Positions 32,101 to 44,100 of a stretch of 64,000 bases of DNA are shown piece after piece. A program made the position numbers and the translations under genes. The notes below the pieces were generated by a model. It was not told the DNA's origin and made no database searches. It was given only the letters and a program-made list of their open reading frames with translations. The DNA is from Caprimulgus europaeus (taxonomy: Eukaryota; Chordata; Aves; Caprimulgiformes; Caprimulgidae). The stretch's first letter is position 1. Each line of letters starts with the position of its first letter. The DNA is taken from contig OU015523.1 of the NCBI GenBank assembly GCA_907165065.1, positions 125,427,023-125,491,022 of the forward strand, given 5' to 3'.

Positions 32101-35100
32101 CCCTCACCATAGAGCCTCTCGCGGGTGCCCAGGCGCTCGGCGGGCACCCGGACCTTCATGGAGCCGCGGATGTTGCCGGTCTCCTCGCCGCGGTGGGACA
32201 GGTAGGTGAGGAACTGCTGGGCTGTGCTGCCAATCATGGACTTGAGGGCTATGACACATTCCCCTGAAGGGAGGAAAATGAGGGGGGGAATTTGGGGGTC
32301 TTCATCCCCAAAAGACACCCCCTCCCCTCAGCTTTGGTGGGGTGGGGGATAAGTGGGCGCTCACCGTAGGACTCGTAGCCGTCGAGGGATTTGACGGTGA
32401 GCAGGAGGTGCTGGTCCTGCAGGTACTCAATCTCGGAGAGGATGGGTTTTAGCTGTGGGTGAGGGGTATTGGGTGAGGGAGGGGGGGGTCTTCTCCTCAC
32501 CTACAACCCCCCACCCCCCCAAAAAACACCACCAGCCCAGCTCCTCTCACCGTTGGCAGCTGCCGGGACGACCACTGCACCTTGAGGAAGTTGATGTTGT
32601 CGCTGCTCTGACTGTCGTTCTCAAAGCTCTTCTTGAACTCTAAGGGGTTGGGGAGACAGGACATGGTCCCTATGAACCCCCAGGACCTGACACGACCCCC
32701 CCCAACCCCAGGACCCCCCACCCTTCCTCACCTTCCAGGCAGGTGGAATAAAACTCGATGAAGAACTTGGTGCGACTGGCCGTCTTCACTATGGCTTCGA
32801 TGCTCTCAAACTCGATGTACGCCTGCTCCGAGGACTTGGACAACCCTCCAGGGAGAGGGGAGGCTCAGGACCACCCCCCTGAGACCCCCCCCTCACTAAA
32901 ACTCTAGGGTGGGACCCATGGGGAGGGGAGTGGGGTGTCCCCTTTGGGCACAGACACCTTTTTTAGAGACGAATTGAGACGTCACCCCCACCTCGAAGGA
33001 GCCGAAGACGGGGGAGTGGTCGCTGGTGACGATGTCGTCGGTGCAGCCTGTGGTTGGGATGGTGGGGAGGGGTCAGGGTGAGTTGTTGGGGGAGGGGGGG
33101 TCTGTCCCATAGTGAGGAGGGGGGGACACAGCAGTGTCCTGGGGAGGGGGACACGCTCAGCTCACCGTAGGCGTTGCAGTTGACGTGAGTCTCAGGGTAG
33201 GACTTCCAAAGGATGCGGTCGCACCAGGATGGCACGTTGGTCCGGACCTGGGAGGGATGGGAAGCAGCAGGGATGATGTGGGGGGGTGGGGGGGCTAAGT
33301 TGGGGTGTCCCCCCCCTCAAATTTTCCACCACACTGACTCTCACCCCACCACCTACCCCCGTGGGCTTCTGCTTGTGCCAGACGTAGGTGTCCCGGGACC
33401 CTCGCTCGTAGCGGTAGGTGGGGGGGAAGGTGATCTCCTCCTCCCCTGCATGGACACCACAGAGGGGGGGTCAGGATAGTCCCACAATGGGGGTGACCCC
33501 CCAACCTTGGACCCCCTCTACCCCCCCAAAAAACCCCTCACCAAAGCGCAGGAAGACCTTGTGCTTCTCCTTCTCCAGGTTGAGTTGATCCACCTTGAGC
33601 AGCGGCTCCAGCTCCCGGCGACTGATGTAGTTGAGGATTTCCTATGGGACAGAGGGGCTGGCACAGGGTGGAAAGGGGGGGGGACATACCAATACCCCCC
33701 CAAATTGTCACCACCACCCTCCCCCTCACACCTGGATGTCCATGTCCAGGCGATAATTGAGGTCCCCAAACCAGAAGAGATGGGTGAAGCGGAGGGAGAT
33801 GTCGAAGGAGCTCAGCTGCTTGTCCCCCAGCGAGAGCAGGCGCAGGATGTCCAGGTAATTCTGGTTCCTCCTGCTCAGGAGGGAGGGGACAGATGGGGAC
33901 AGGGGTGTCCCAGGGGTGTCCCAGCCCCGGGTGGGGCAGGAGGGGGTGTCTGGGGGCTCACCTGGCTGTTTTCTCATTGCCAGAGGTGAGGTGGCAGTTG
34001 ACGAAGCCGAAGGAGGTGCCGTTGAACATGAAGGAGACGCCCACGGCTCCTTTGTTCCCTGCAGGGACACGGGGACCCGCCAGGATCAGGCCCATGGTGG
34101 GTGACAAGGAGGGGGGGTGTCTTGGGGACCCCAAGGGTGACAACCGACCCCGGGGGGGGGGACAGGGACCCGCTGGCACCAAGTCCTGGGAACGGGGCAC
34201 AGGCCCCACCCGCAGCCTGAGCTGTGCCCAGAGCCCAGCACGGACCCATCCTTGTGCAACACACACGTGCACAGACCCCTCCTTGTGCAACACACACGTG
34301 CACAGACCCATCCTCGTGCAACACACACGTGCACGGACCCCTCCTCGTGCAATGCACGTGCACAGACCCCTCCTCGTGCAACACACACGTGCACAGACCC
34401 CTCCCTGTGCAACACACACGTGCACAGACCCCTCCTCGTGCAATGCACGTGCACAGACCCCTCCCCGTGCAACACACAGAGCCCAGGACCCCTCCCCAGG
34501 CGCCAGAGGCCCCCCCGTGTCCCCCCCCTGTGCCCCCCGGTGCCCACCCAGGGTGTTGGCGATCCCGGTCTTGACGCTGGAGGTGCTGACGTGGCTGATC
34601 CGGTTCTCGTGCTCCGGTTTCACCAGCACCACCACCTTGATGTTCCACAGGGACTGCATGGCCACCTGCCAGCACACGGCCACTGTCACCCCCCCACGGA
34701 CCCCCGCCCGCCGATGGACCCCTGAGAGACCCCCACCCCCCTGATGGACCCCCCAATGGACCCCCACCCCTGTGATGGACCCCCAATGGATCCCCACCCC
34801 CCTGATGGACCCCTGAGAGACCCCCACCCCTGTGATGGACCCCCCAATGGACCCCCACCTCTGTGATGGACCCCTGAGAGACCCCCACCCCCCCGATGGA
34901 CCCCTCAATGGACCCCCACCCCCCTGATAGGCCCCTGAGAGACCCCCAACCCTGTGACAGACCCCCAATGGACCCCCACCTCTGTGATTGACTCCTGAGA
35001 GACCCCCACCCCCCTGATGGACCCCCCAATGGACCCCCACCCCTGTGCCAGACCCCCATCAGACCCCCACCTCTGCACTGGAGCCCCACCAGACCCCCAT

Positions 35101-38100
35101 CTTCACACCAGACCCCCCCCCACCCTCTGCACTGGACCCCCATCTCCACACTGGACCCCTGTCAGACCCCCAGCTCCACACTGGACCCCCACCTGCTCAG
35201 CAGACCCCCATTGGACCCCTGTCTCTGCATTGGACCCCCACCTGACCCCCATCTCTGCACTGGACCCCCCATCTCCACACCAGACCCCGTGGGACCCCCA
35301 TCTCCACACCAGACCCCATGGGACCCCCATCTCTGCACTGAACCCCCACCAGACCCTCACCTCTATAATGGACCCCCTTCTCCATGTTGGACCCCCTCAG
35401 ACCCCCACCTCTGCACCAGACCCTCATCTCCACACTGGACCCCCATCTCCATGCTGGACCCCCACCTGACCCCCACCTCCACACTGGACCCCACTGGACC
35501 CCCCTCCCCATCCCAGACCCCACGGGACCCCCGTCCCCACACCAGACCCCACAGGACCCCCGTCCCCACACCAGACCCCACGGGACCCCCGTCCCCACAC
35601 CAGACCCCACAGGACCCCCGTCCCCACACCAGACCCTCCCAGGGAGCAGGTCCCCATCCAGCAGGAGCCCCTCAGGTGCCCCCACCGGGGTGACACCCCC
35701 CCCTCCTTCACCCCCACCACAGCAGAGCTACACCAAGGGCTGTTCCTCATGGAAACCCCCCACCCCCAAACCTCTGAGAGGACCCCCCCTCCCCCCATAA
35801 ACAAACCCCAACCCCAACCCACCAGCGCTGGAGCATCCACAGCTTCCAAACACCCTCAGCGGAGCCACCCATGGGTGTCCCCCACCCCCCCCCACCAGGG
35901 ACCCCTCCCCAGGGGGGGCTCTCACCGGGCGGTACTCGACCTCGGTGAAGTCCTTGAGGACAGCCCTGAGGAAATCCACCCACTCCTTGTCCCCCAGGGA
36001 GTTCTCCTGGGTGCCAAAGACGTAGATGTCGTGGGGGATGGCCACCGTCACCTCGTCCAGCGTCTTCCCCAGCCCCTTCGAGGTGAACCACGATGTGATA
36101 TTCTTGGGTGGGGGGACGCTGCCTGTGGGGGGGAGCAGGGTGGTTATGAGGGTGTGGGGGGGTCCTTCAGGGGGTCAGGAGACCCCCCAGGTGCACCCAC
36201 CCATGTTCCAGGTGCCGATGAAGATGGAGATCATGTCGGGCTCGTCCTGGTGGGAGTGTTTGTTCTTCATCAGCTGCAGGAGCTGGCAGAAAGCTTCTCG
36301 CTTCTGGGGAGGGGGTGTCGTGGTGAGGAGGGGGTGTCGTGGTGAGGAGGGGGTGTCGTGGTGAGGAGGGGGTGTTGTGGTGAGGGGGGGGCTGAGGGGT
36401 TCTCCATGACCCCCTCCTCCTCACCAGCCCCACTGCAGCTCCCCCTATTCGTGACTTGGTACTGCCCGGGTGTGGGACCATCCTGGGGACATCTCTGAAC
36501 CCCCACGGGGGAGTTGCCCCCCCCCCCCCTATTCCTCTGTGGGACCCTTCCCCAACCCACTGTGGGACCCCCCACCCATCCCTCCATGAGACCCCCCCTC
36601 CCCATCTCTCTATGGGACCCCCCCACCCATCCCTCTGTGTGACACCCCTCATCCCATTGTGGGACCCTCCATGAGACCCCCCCCCATCCTTCTGTGGGAC
36701 CCCATCCATTCCACTGTGGGACCCCTCCCCGCCCTGCCCAATTCCCCCATGGGACCCCCCCCCATCCCTCTTTTCCCCCATGGGACCCCCCACCCATCCT
36801 TCCTTTGTGGGACCCCATCCATCCCTCCATGAGACCCCCCCCAAATCTCCTCATGGGAGCCCCCACTCAACCCCCATGGGACCCCCCCATCCCTCTGTGG
36901 GACCCCCCACCATTCTTTCCTTGGGATCCCCCCAGTCCCCCCGTGGAACCCCCCACCCCATCCCTCCGTGAGACCCACCCCAGCCTCTCCGTGGGACCTC
37001 CCACTCAACCCCTGTGGGACCCCCCCATCCCCCTGTAGGACCCCCCGCCCCCCCATCCCCCCATGGGACCCCATCCATCCCTCCACAGGGCACCCCCTCA
37101 TCCCCCATGGGACCCCCCCCTATTTCTCCATAGGACCCCCCCACCCCATCCCTCCATGCGACCCCTCACCCATCCTTCCTTGGGACCCCCCCATCCCTTC
37201 ATGAGACCCCCCCATCCCCCATGGGACCCCCCCCATCTCTCCATGGGACCCCCCCTCATCCCCCGTGGGACCCCCCACCCCATCCTCCATGAGACCCCCC
37301 CTCATCTCCCGTGAGACCCCCCCTCATCTCCCGTGGGCCCCCCCCCTATCTCCCCATGAGACCCCCCATGAGACCCCCCACCCATCCCTCCGCAGGACCC
37401 CCCCATCCCTTCATGAGACCCCCCCTTCATCCCCTGTGGGACCCCCCCCTCATCTCCCGTGAGACCCCCCCCTCATCCCCCGTGTAACCCCCCACCCCAT
37501 CCTCTGTGGGACCCCCCCCATCTCCCCATGAGACCCCCTCTCATCCCCCATGGGACCCCCCACCCCATCCTCCATGAGACCCCCCCCCATCACCCTATGA
37601 GACCCCCCACCCATCCCTCCACAGGACGCCCCCTCACCCCCCCATGCCCCCCCCCGTGCCCCCCCCGTGTCCCCCCCGGACCCACCCTCGCGCTGACGAA
37701 CACGAAGTCCTTCCGCTGGGTCTTGTCCCTGTCCTTCTCCAGCACGATCCCCAGTTTGTTCTGCACCCGCTGGGACTTGATCAGCTGCCGGACTGGGAGG
37801 AGGGACAGGCGGGGGGGGCACTGGGCTGGCTCCAGGCACCCGTGTCCCCCCCCCACTCGTGATTTTCCCCCCCATCAGGGTCTGGGGGTCACCCAGGGTT
37901 GGGGGGACACCCAGGATGGTGACAACCTGCTGCTTGTTGGGACATTCCCCACACAGAGGTGCCAGTCTGGGTGCAGGGATCCCCCCACCCCACTCGTGTC
38001 CCCCCCACCCCACTCGTGATTTCCCCCCCCATCAGAGTCTGGGGGTCAGGGGGGGACAGCCAGGATGGTGACAACCCACTGCTTGTTGGGACATTCCCCA

Positions 38101-41100
38101 CACAAGAGGTGCCAGTCTGGGTGCAGGGACCCCCCACTCATGTCCCCCCCACCCCACTCATGTTCCCCCCATCTCACTTGTGTGTTCCCCCACCCGTGTT
38201 TTTCCCCCCCCATCAGAGTCTGGGGGTCACCCAGGGTTAGGGGGGGACACCCAGGATGGTGACAACCCGCTGCTTGTTGGGACATTCCCCACACAGAGGT
38301 GCCAGTCTGGGTGCAGGGACCCCCTCACTCCACTCATGCCTCCCCCCAACTCGTGTCCCCCCCCCACTCGTGATTTCCCCCCCTCCATCAGGGTCTGGGG
38401 GTCACCCAGGGTTGGGGGGACACCCAGGATGGTGACAACCCGCTGCTTGTTGGGACATTCCCCACACAGAGGTGCCAGTCTGGGTGCAGAGACCACCCCA
38501 CTCATGTCCCCCCCACCCCACTCGTGTCCCCCCCACCCCACTCGTGTCCCCCCCACCCACTCGTGATTCTCCCCCCCAATCAGGGTCTGGGGGTCACCCA
38601 GAGTGGGGTGGGGACACCCAGGACAGTGACAACCCGCTGCTTGTTGGGACATTCCCCACACAGAGGTGCCAGTCTGGGTGCAGGGACCCCCCCACCCCAC
38701 TCGTGTCCCCCCCCACCCGTGTCCCCCCCACCCGTGCCCCCCCTCACTCTTGTCGTGGGTGAAGGTGTTCCAGTCCTCCTGGCAGTCCCGGGGTCTCTTC
38801 AGCACCACCAGGCGCCCCCCCTCCACGTCCACGCTCAGCGTCTGCTTCTGCGACTTCCCGATCTTGGTCAGGTCCCCCAGGGTGACATCGAGCTTCACCT
38901 GGGGGGGACACGGGGGGGACACGGGGGGGACACCCAGGGTGACATCGAGCTTCACCTGGGGGGACACGGGGGGGGGACACCCAGGGTGACATCGAGCTTC
39001 ACCTGGGGGGGACACGGGGGGGGACACCCAGGGTGACATCGAGCTTCACCTGGGGGGGACACGGGGGGGACACCCAGGGTGACATCCAGTTTCACCTGGG
39101 GGGGACACGGGGGGGACACGGGTGGGGGACACCCAGGGTGGGGGGGGGACACCCAGGCTGACATCCAGCTTCACCTGGGGGGGACACGGGGGGGACACCC
39201 AGGGTGACATCGAGCTTCACCTGGGGGGGGACACGGGGGGGGACACGGGGGGGGACACCCAGGGTGACATCCAGCTTCACCTGGGGGGGACACGCGGGGG
39301 GACACGGGGGGGACACCCAGGGTGGGGGGACACACCCAGGGTGACATCCAGCTTCACCTGGGGGGGACACGGGGGGGGACACCCAGGGTGACATCGAGCT
39401 TCACCTGGGGGGGGACACGGGGGGGGACACCCAGGGTGGGGGGGGGGACACCCAGGGTGACATCCAGCTTCACCTGGGGGGGACATGCGGGGGGACACAG
39501 GGGGGACACCCAGGGTGACATCGAGCTTCACCTGGGGGGGACACGGGGGGGGACACGGGGGGGGACACCCAGGGTGACATCGAGCTTCACCTGGGGGGGA
39601 CACGGGGGGGGACACGGGGGGGGACACCCAGGGTGACATCGAGCTTCACCTGGGGGGGACACGGGGGGGGACACCCAGGGTGACATCCAGCTTCACCTGA
39701 GAGGGGACACCCAGGGTTGGGGGGGGGACACATCCCAGCACCTGGCATTTTGTGACACCAAAATTGTCCCCGTCCCCAAATCGGGGGGGGGAGCAGGTTC
39801 CTTTTTGGGGGGGGTCCCTTTTTGGGGGGGTCCCTTTCGGGGGGGTCCCTTTGGGGGGGTCCCTTTTTGGGGGGTCCCTTTGGGGGGTCCCCGCTCACCT
39901 CGAAGGTCTGCACCGGGATGCTCTTGGCCTTGCGGGACAGGGGCTGGGGGGGGGCCGGGGGGGCGGCCGAGCTCATCTCCTGCAGAGCCTTCAGCGCCTG
40001 GAGCAGCCCCCGCGTCAGCCACCCCCCCAAACCACCCCGGACCCCCCCAGACCTCCCAGGGACCCCCCCCGGGACCCCAGAGACACCCCCAGGGACCCCC
40101 CCAGGACCCCCCAGGGACCCCCGAGACCCCCCCAGGGACCCCCCCAGGGAACCCCCGGAACCCCAGAGACAACCCCAGACCCCCCCCAGGACCCCCCAGG
40201 GACCCCCGAGACCCCCCCAGGGACCCCCCCAGACACCCCCGGGACCCCCCAGGGACACCCCCAGGGACACCCCCAGGGACCCCAGAGACACCCCCAGACC
40301 CCCCCAGACACCCCCCAGGGACCCCAGAGACACCCCCAGACCCCCCCAGACCCCCCCGGGACCCCCCAGACCCCCCCAGGATCCCCCAGATCCCCCCGGG
40401 ACCCCCCAGACCCCCCCAGACACCCCGCCGGGACCCCAGAGACACCCCCAGACCTCCCAGAGACCCCCTGAGACCTCCCCAGAACCCTCAGATCCCCCCC
40501 CCAAGATCCAAGACCCCCCCAGAAACCCCGCCCAAATATCCCAGACCCCCCAGTGACCCCCCAGACCCCTCAGAGACCCCCCAAAGATCCCAGAGACCCC
40601 CCCAGAGACCTCCCCAAATACCCCAGAGCCCCCAGAGACTCCCCCCCAGACGCCCCAGCTCCACCAGCACCCACCCAGTCCCACCAGTTCTCCCAGTTCC
40701 ACCAGCCCCCCCCAGCTTCAACAACCCCCCCCCACTCCACCAGCCCACCCAGCTCCATCAACCCCCCAGCCCTCCCAGTTCTCCCAGTCTCCCCAGTCCC
40801 ACCAGTCCCCCCCAGTCTCCCCATCCCCACCAGCCCCCCCAGTCCCCCCAGTCCCACCAGCCCCCCCAGTCCTCCCAGTCCCCCCCAGTCCCCCCCAGTC
40901 CCCCCCAGTCCCCCCAGTCCCACCAGCCTCTCCAGTCCCCCCAGTCTCCCCAGCCCCACCAGTCCCCCCAGTCCCACCAGCCCCCCCAGTCCCACCAGTC
41001 CCACCAGTACCCCCAGTCCACTCACCCCCACCAGTCCCTCACCCCCACCAGCCCCCCCCAGCCCCATCAAACCCCCATCTCCACCAGCCCCCCCAGTGCC

Positions 41101-44100
41101 CCCACCCATGGGGTCCCCCCAAACGCTCTGGTGCAGGACCCAGCGGACCCCCCCCGTGGTGGGAACCCCCCGAACCCCCCCCCAGACCCCCCCCGGACCC
41201 TCCCTGCGGTGGGACCCCCCCCGGACCCCCCTCAAGCCCCCCACCTTCCTCTCGATGCCGGCCAGGAAATCCTTCAGCACCGACAGCTTCAGCACCAGGC
41301 TCTCCAGCTCCTGCTCCCCACTCGAGCCCCCCCCCTGCAGCCCCCCCGGGGTCACCAGCGGCCCCCCAGGGTCACCAGCCCCCCCCCGGGGTCACCAGCG
41401 GCCCCCCAGGGTCACCACCACTGTACCAGGAGGGGACCCCCACATCTACCCCCCCGGGAGGGGCAGGAACCCCCCAGCACCGTGGGATGGGGCAGGATGG
41501 GACCCCCAGATCCACCCCCCCTCCCCAGAGGAGCAGGACCCCCCCAGCACCATGGGACAGGACAGGATGGGACCCCCAGATCCACCCCCCTTCCCCAGAG
41601 GGGCAGGACCCCCCCAGCACCATGGGACAGGACAGGATGGGACCCCCAGATCCAGCCCCCCCTCCCCAGAGGAGCAGGACCCCCCCACTGGCATTGTGGG
41701 ACCCCCCCAGCACCATGTGATGGGGCAGGATGGGACCCCCACATCCCCCCCCAGCCCTCCAGAGGGGCAAGACCCCCCCCCAGCACCCTGGGACTGGACA
41801 GGACCCCCTTAGCACCCTGCGATGGGGCAGGATGGGACCCCCAGATCCCCTCCAGCCCCCCCAGAGGGGTAGGATCCCCCCATCAGCACCCTGGAACAGG
41901 GCAGGATGAGACCCCCTGGATCCATCCTCACTCCCAGGAGGGGCAGGACCCCCCCCAGCACCCCAGTACGGGGCAGGATGAGACCCCCTGGATCCATCCC
42001 CACTCCCAGGAGGGGCAGGACCCCCCCCAGCACCCCAGTACGGGGCAGGATGAGACCCCCTGGATCCATCCCCACTCCCAGGAGGGGCAGGGCCCCCCCC
42101 CAGCAGCCTGGTATGGAGCAGGATGAGACCCCCTGGATCCATCCCCACTCCCAGGAGGGGCAGGACCCCCCCCAGCACCCTGGAACGGGGCAGGATGAGA
42201 CCCCCTGGATCCATCCCCAGTTGCAGGAGGGGCAGGACCCCCCCCAGCACCCCGGTAGGGGGCAGGACGGGTGTGTCCCCATGTCCCCACATCCCCATGG
42301 GCAGTGTCACAGCGGTTCCATGGGCACAGCCCCAGGGTGGGTGGGTGTGGGGGGGTGTCACCACCATGTCCCCATGTGTGTGTCCCCCTCACCTGCTGCA
42401 GGATCCTGGAGACCACGGGGGAGCTTTGCTGGTCAAACACCTTGGAGAGGATCTCCAGCCCCGCCAGCACCTTGTCCACCTCACTGGGGCGAGAGGAGGG
42501 GGCTCAGCCAGCGCCACCACCCCTCTGTCTGTCCCTCTGTCCATCCCAGAGCCTGTCACCCACCTGTGCAAGCGTTTGCAGGAGGTGACGAGGGTCTTGT
42601 TGAGGTGGGGGAGGCTGCTGGCCCCCCCTTTGACCGCCTCCAGGTCCAGGCTGTAGCTGCTCCTCAGGTACTCGTGGGAGATGCTGCTCAAGCCATTGGT
42701 GCTGTGGAGGGACCCCAAGGTGAGGGATAGGCTGGGAGGGGGGTTGGAGGGGGGGTTAGGTGCACCCCTCACCTCTCCATCGCCCCATCAGAGCCCAGGC
42801 TGGGGGGGTTGAGTCCCACCGAGGTGCTGGAGAAGCTGGTGGAACCCGAACGTGGTGGCAGCGGTGGCTTCTCATCCTCCCCATCTGCAGCGGGGTGAGA
42901 CACCAGCGGGGTGGGTGACAGCCTGGGTGGGGGTCCCACTGCCATTGTCACCTCATGGTACCTGAGCAATCCCTCTCCTCGGGGGTCTCCTTGTCCTTCT
43001 CCCTCTCGACGGGGAAGAGCAGGGGACAGACCAGGCCCTGGTTGGGCTGCAGGTACAGGGCGATCAGCTCGCTCAGCGTCCCGAAGCGCCGCGCTGGCAC
43101 CCCCTGGGAGGTCTGGGGGGACACGGGGGGGGGTCAGCACCCCATGGTGGGGTCACCTGCACCCCCTCTGTGCAGGGAAACCCCCCATGTGGGGAGCCCC
43201 AGGCAGGGGAGACCCCTATCACTGAGGGACACCCCCATGGAGGGACCCCCCCAAGCACAGACCCCATCACTGAGGGACACCCCCATGGAGGGACCCCCCC
43301 AAGCACAGACCCCATCATTGAGGGACACCCCCATGCAGGGACCCCCCCCAGGCAGGGGAGACCCCTATCACTGAGGGACACCCCCATGGAGGGGCCCCCC
43401 CAAGCACAGACCCCACCATTGAGGGACAACCCCATGGAGGGACCCCCAAAGCACAGACCCCACCACTGAGGGACACCCCCATGGAGGGACCCCCCTAAGC
43501 ACAGACCCCATCACTGAGGGACACCCCCATTCAGGGACCCCCCCCAGGCAGGGACCACATCATTGAGGGACACCCCCATGGAGGGAACCCCCCCAAGCAC
43601 AGACCCCATCATTGAGGGACACCCCCATGCAAGGACCCCCCCAAGCACAGACCCCATCACTGAGGGACCCCCCCCCCACCATGCAAGGACCACCCATATA
43701 AAAGGATCCCCCCTTGGAAGGACCCCCCCAATGTAGGGACCCCCCTCAATGCAAGGACCACCCCCCAGACAGGGACCCCCCCATCGCCCCCCATGGAGGG
43801 ACAGTCTTGTACAGGGGTCCCCTCATATGTGAGGACCCCCCCTCACGCAGGGACACCCCTATGTGGGGATCCCCACCATGCAGGGACCCCCCCCACATGA
43901 AAGGATCTCCCATGAAAGAACCCCCCATGGAAGGACCCCCCCCAGTGCAGGGACCCCCTCAATGCAGGGACCCCCCCCAAGAAAGGATCCCCCCATGGAG
44001 GGACCCCCTTTGAGCAGAGATCCCCCCTGTGTGGGAACCCCCCCACCATTGCAAGGACCCCCCTCATGCAGGGACCCCCCCCATGCAGGGACCCCCACCA

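Noticed and set aside
39805..42126. 773-codon proline-rich open frame on the plus strand
   Set aside because: Runs antisense through INPPL1 introns 6-7 and exons, made of C-rich repeat units. The minus strand holds the real exons.
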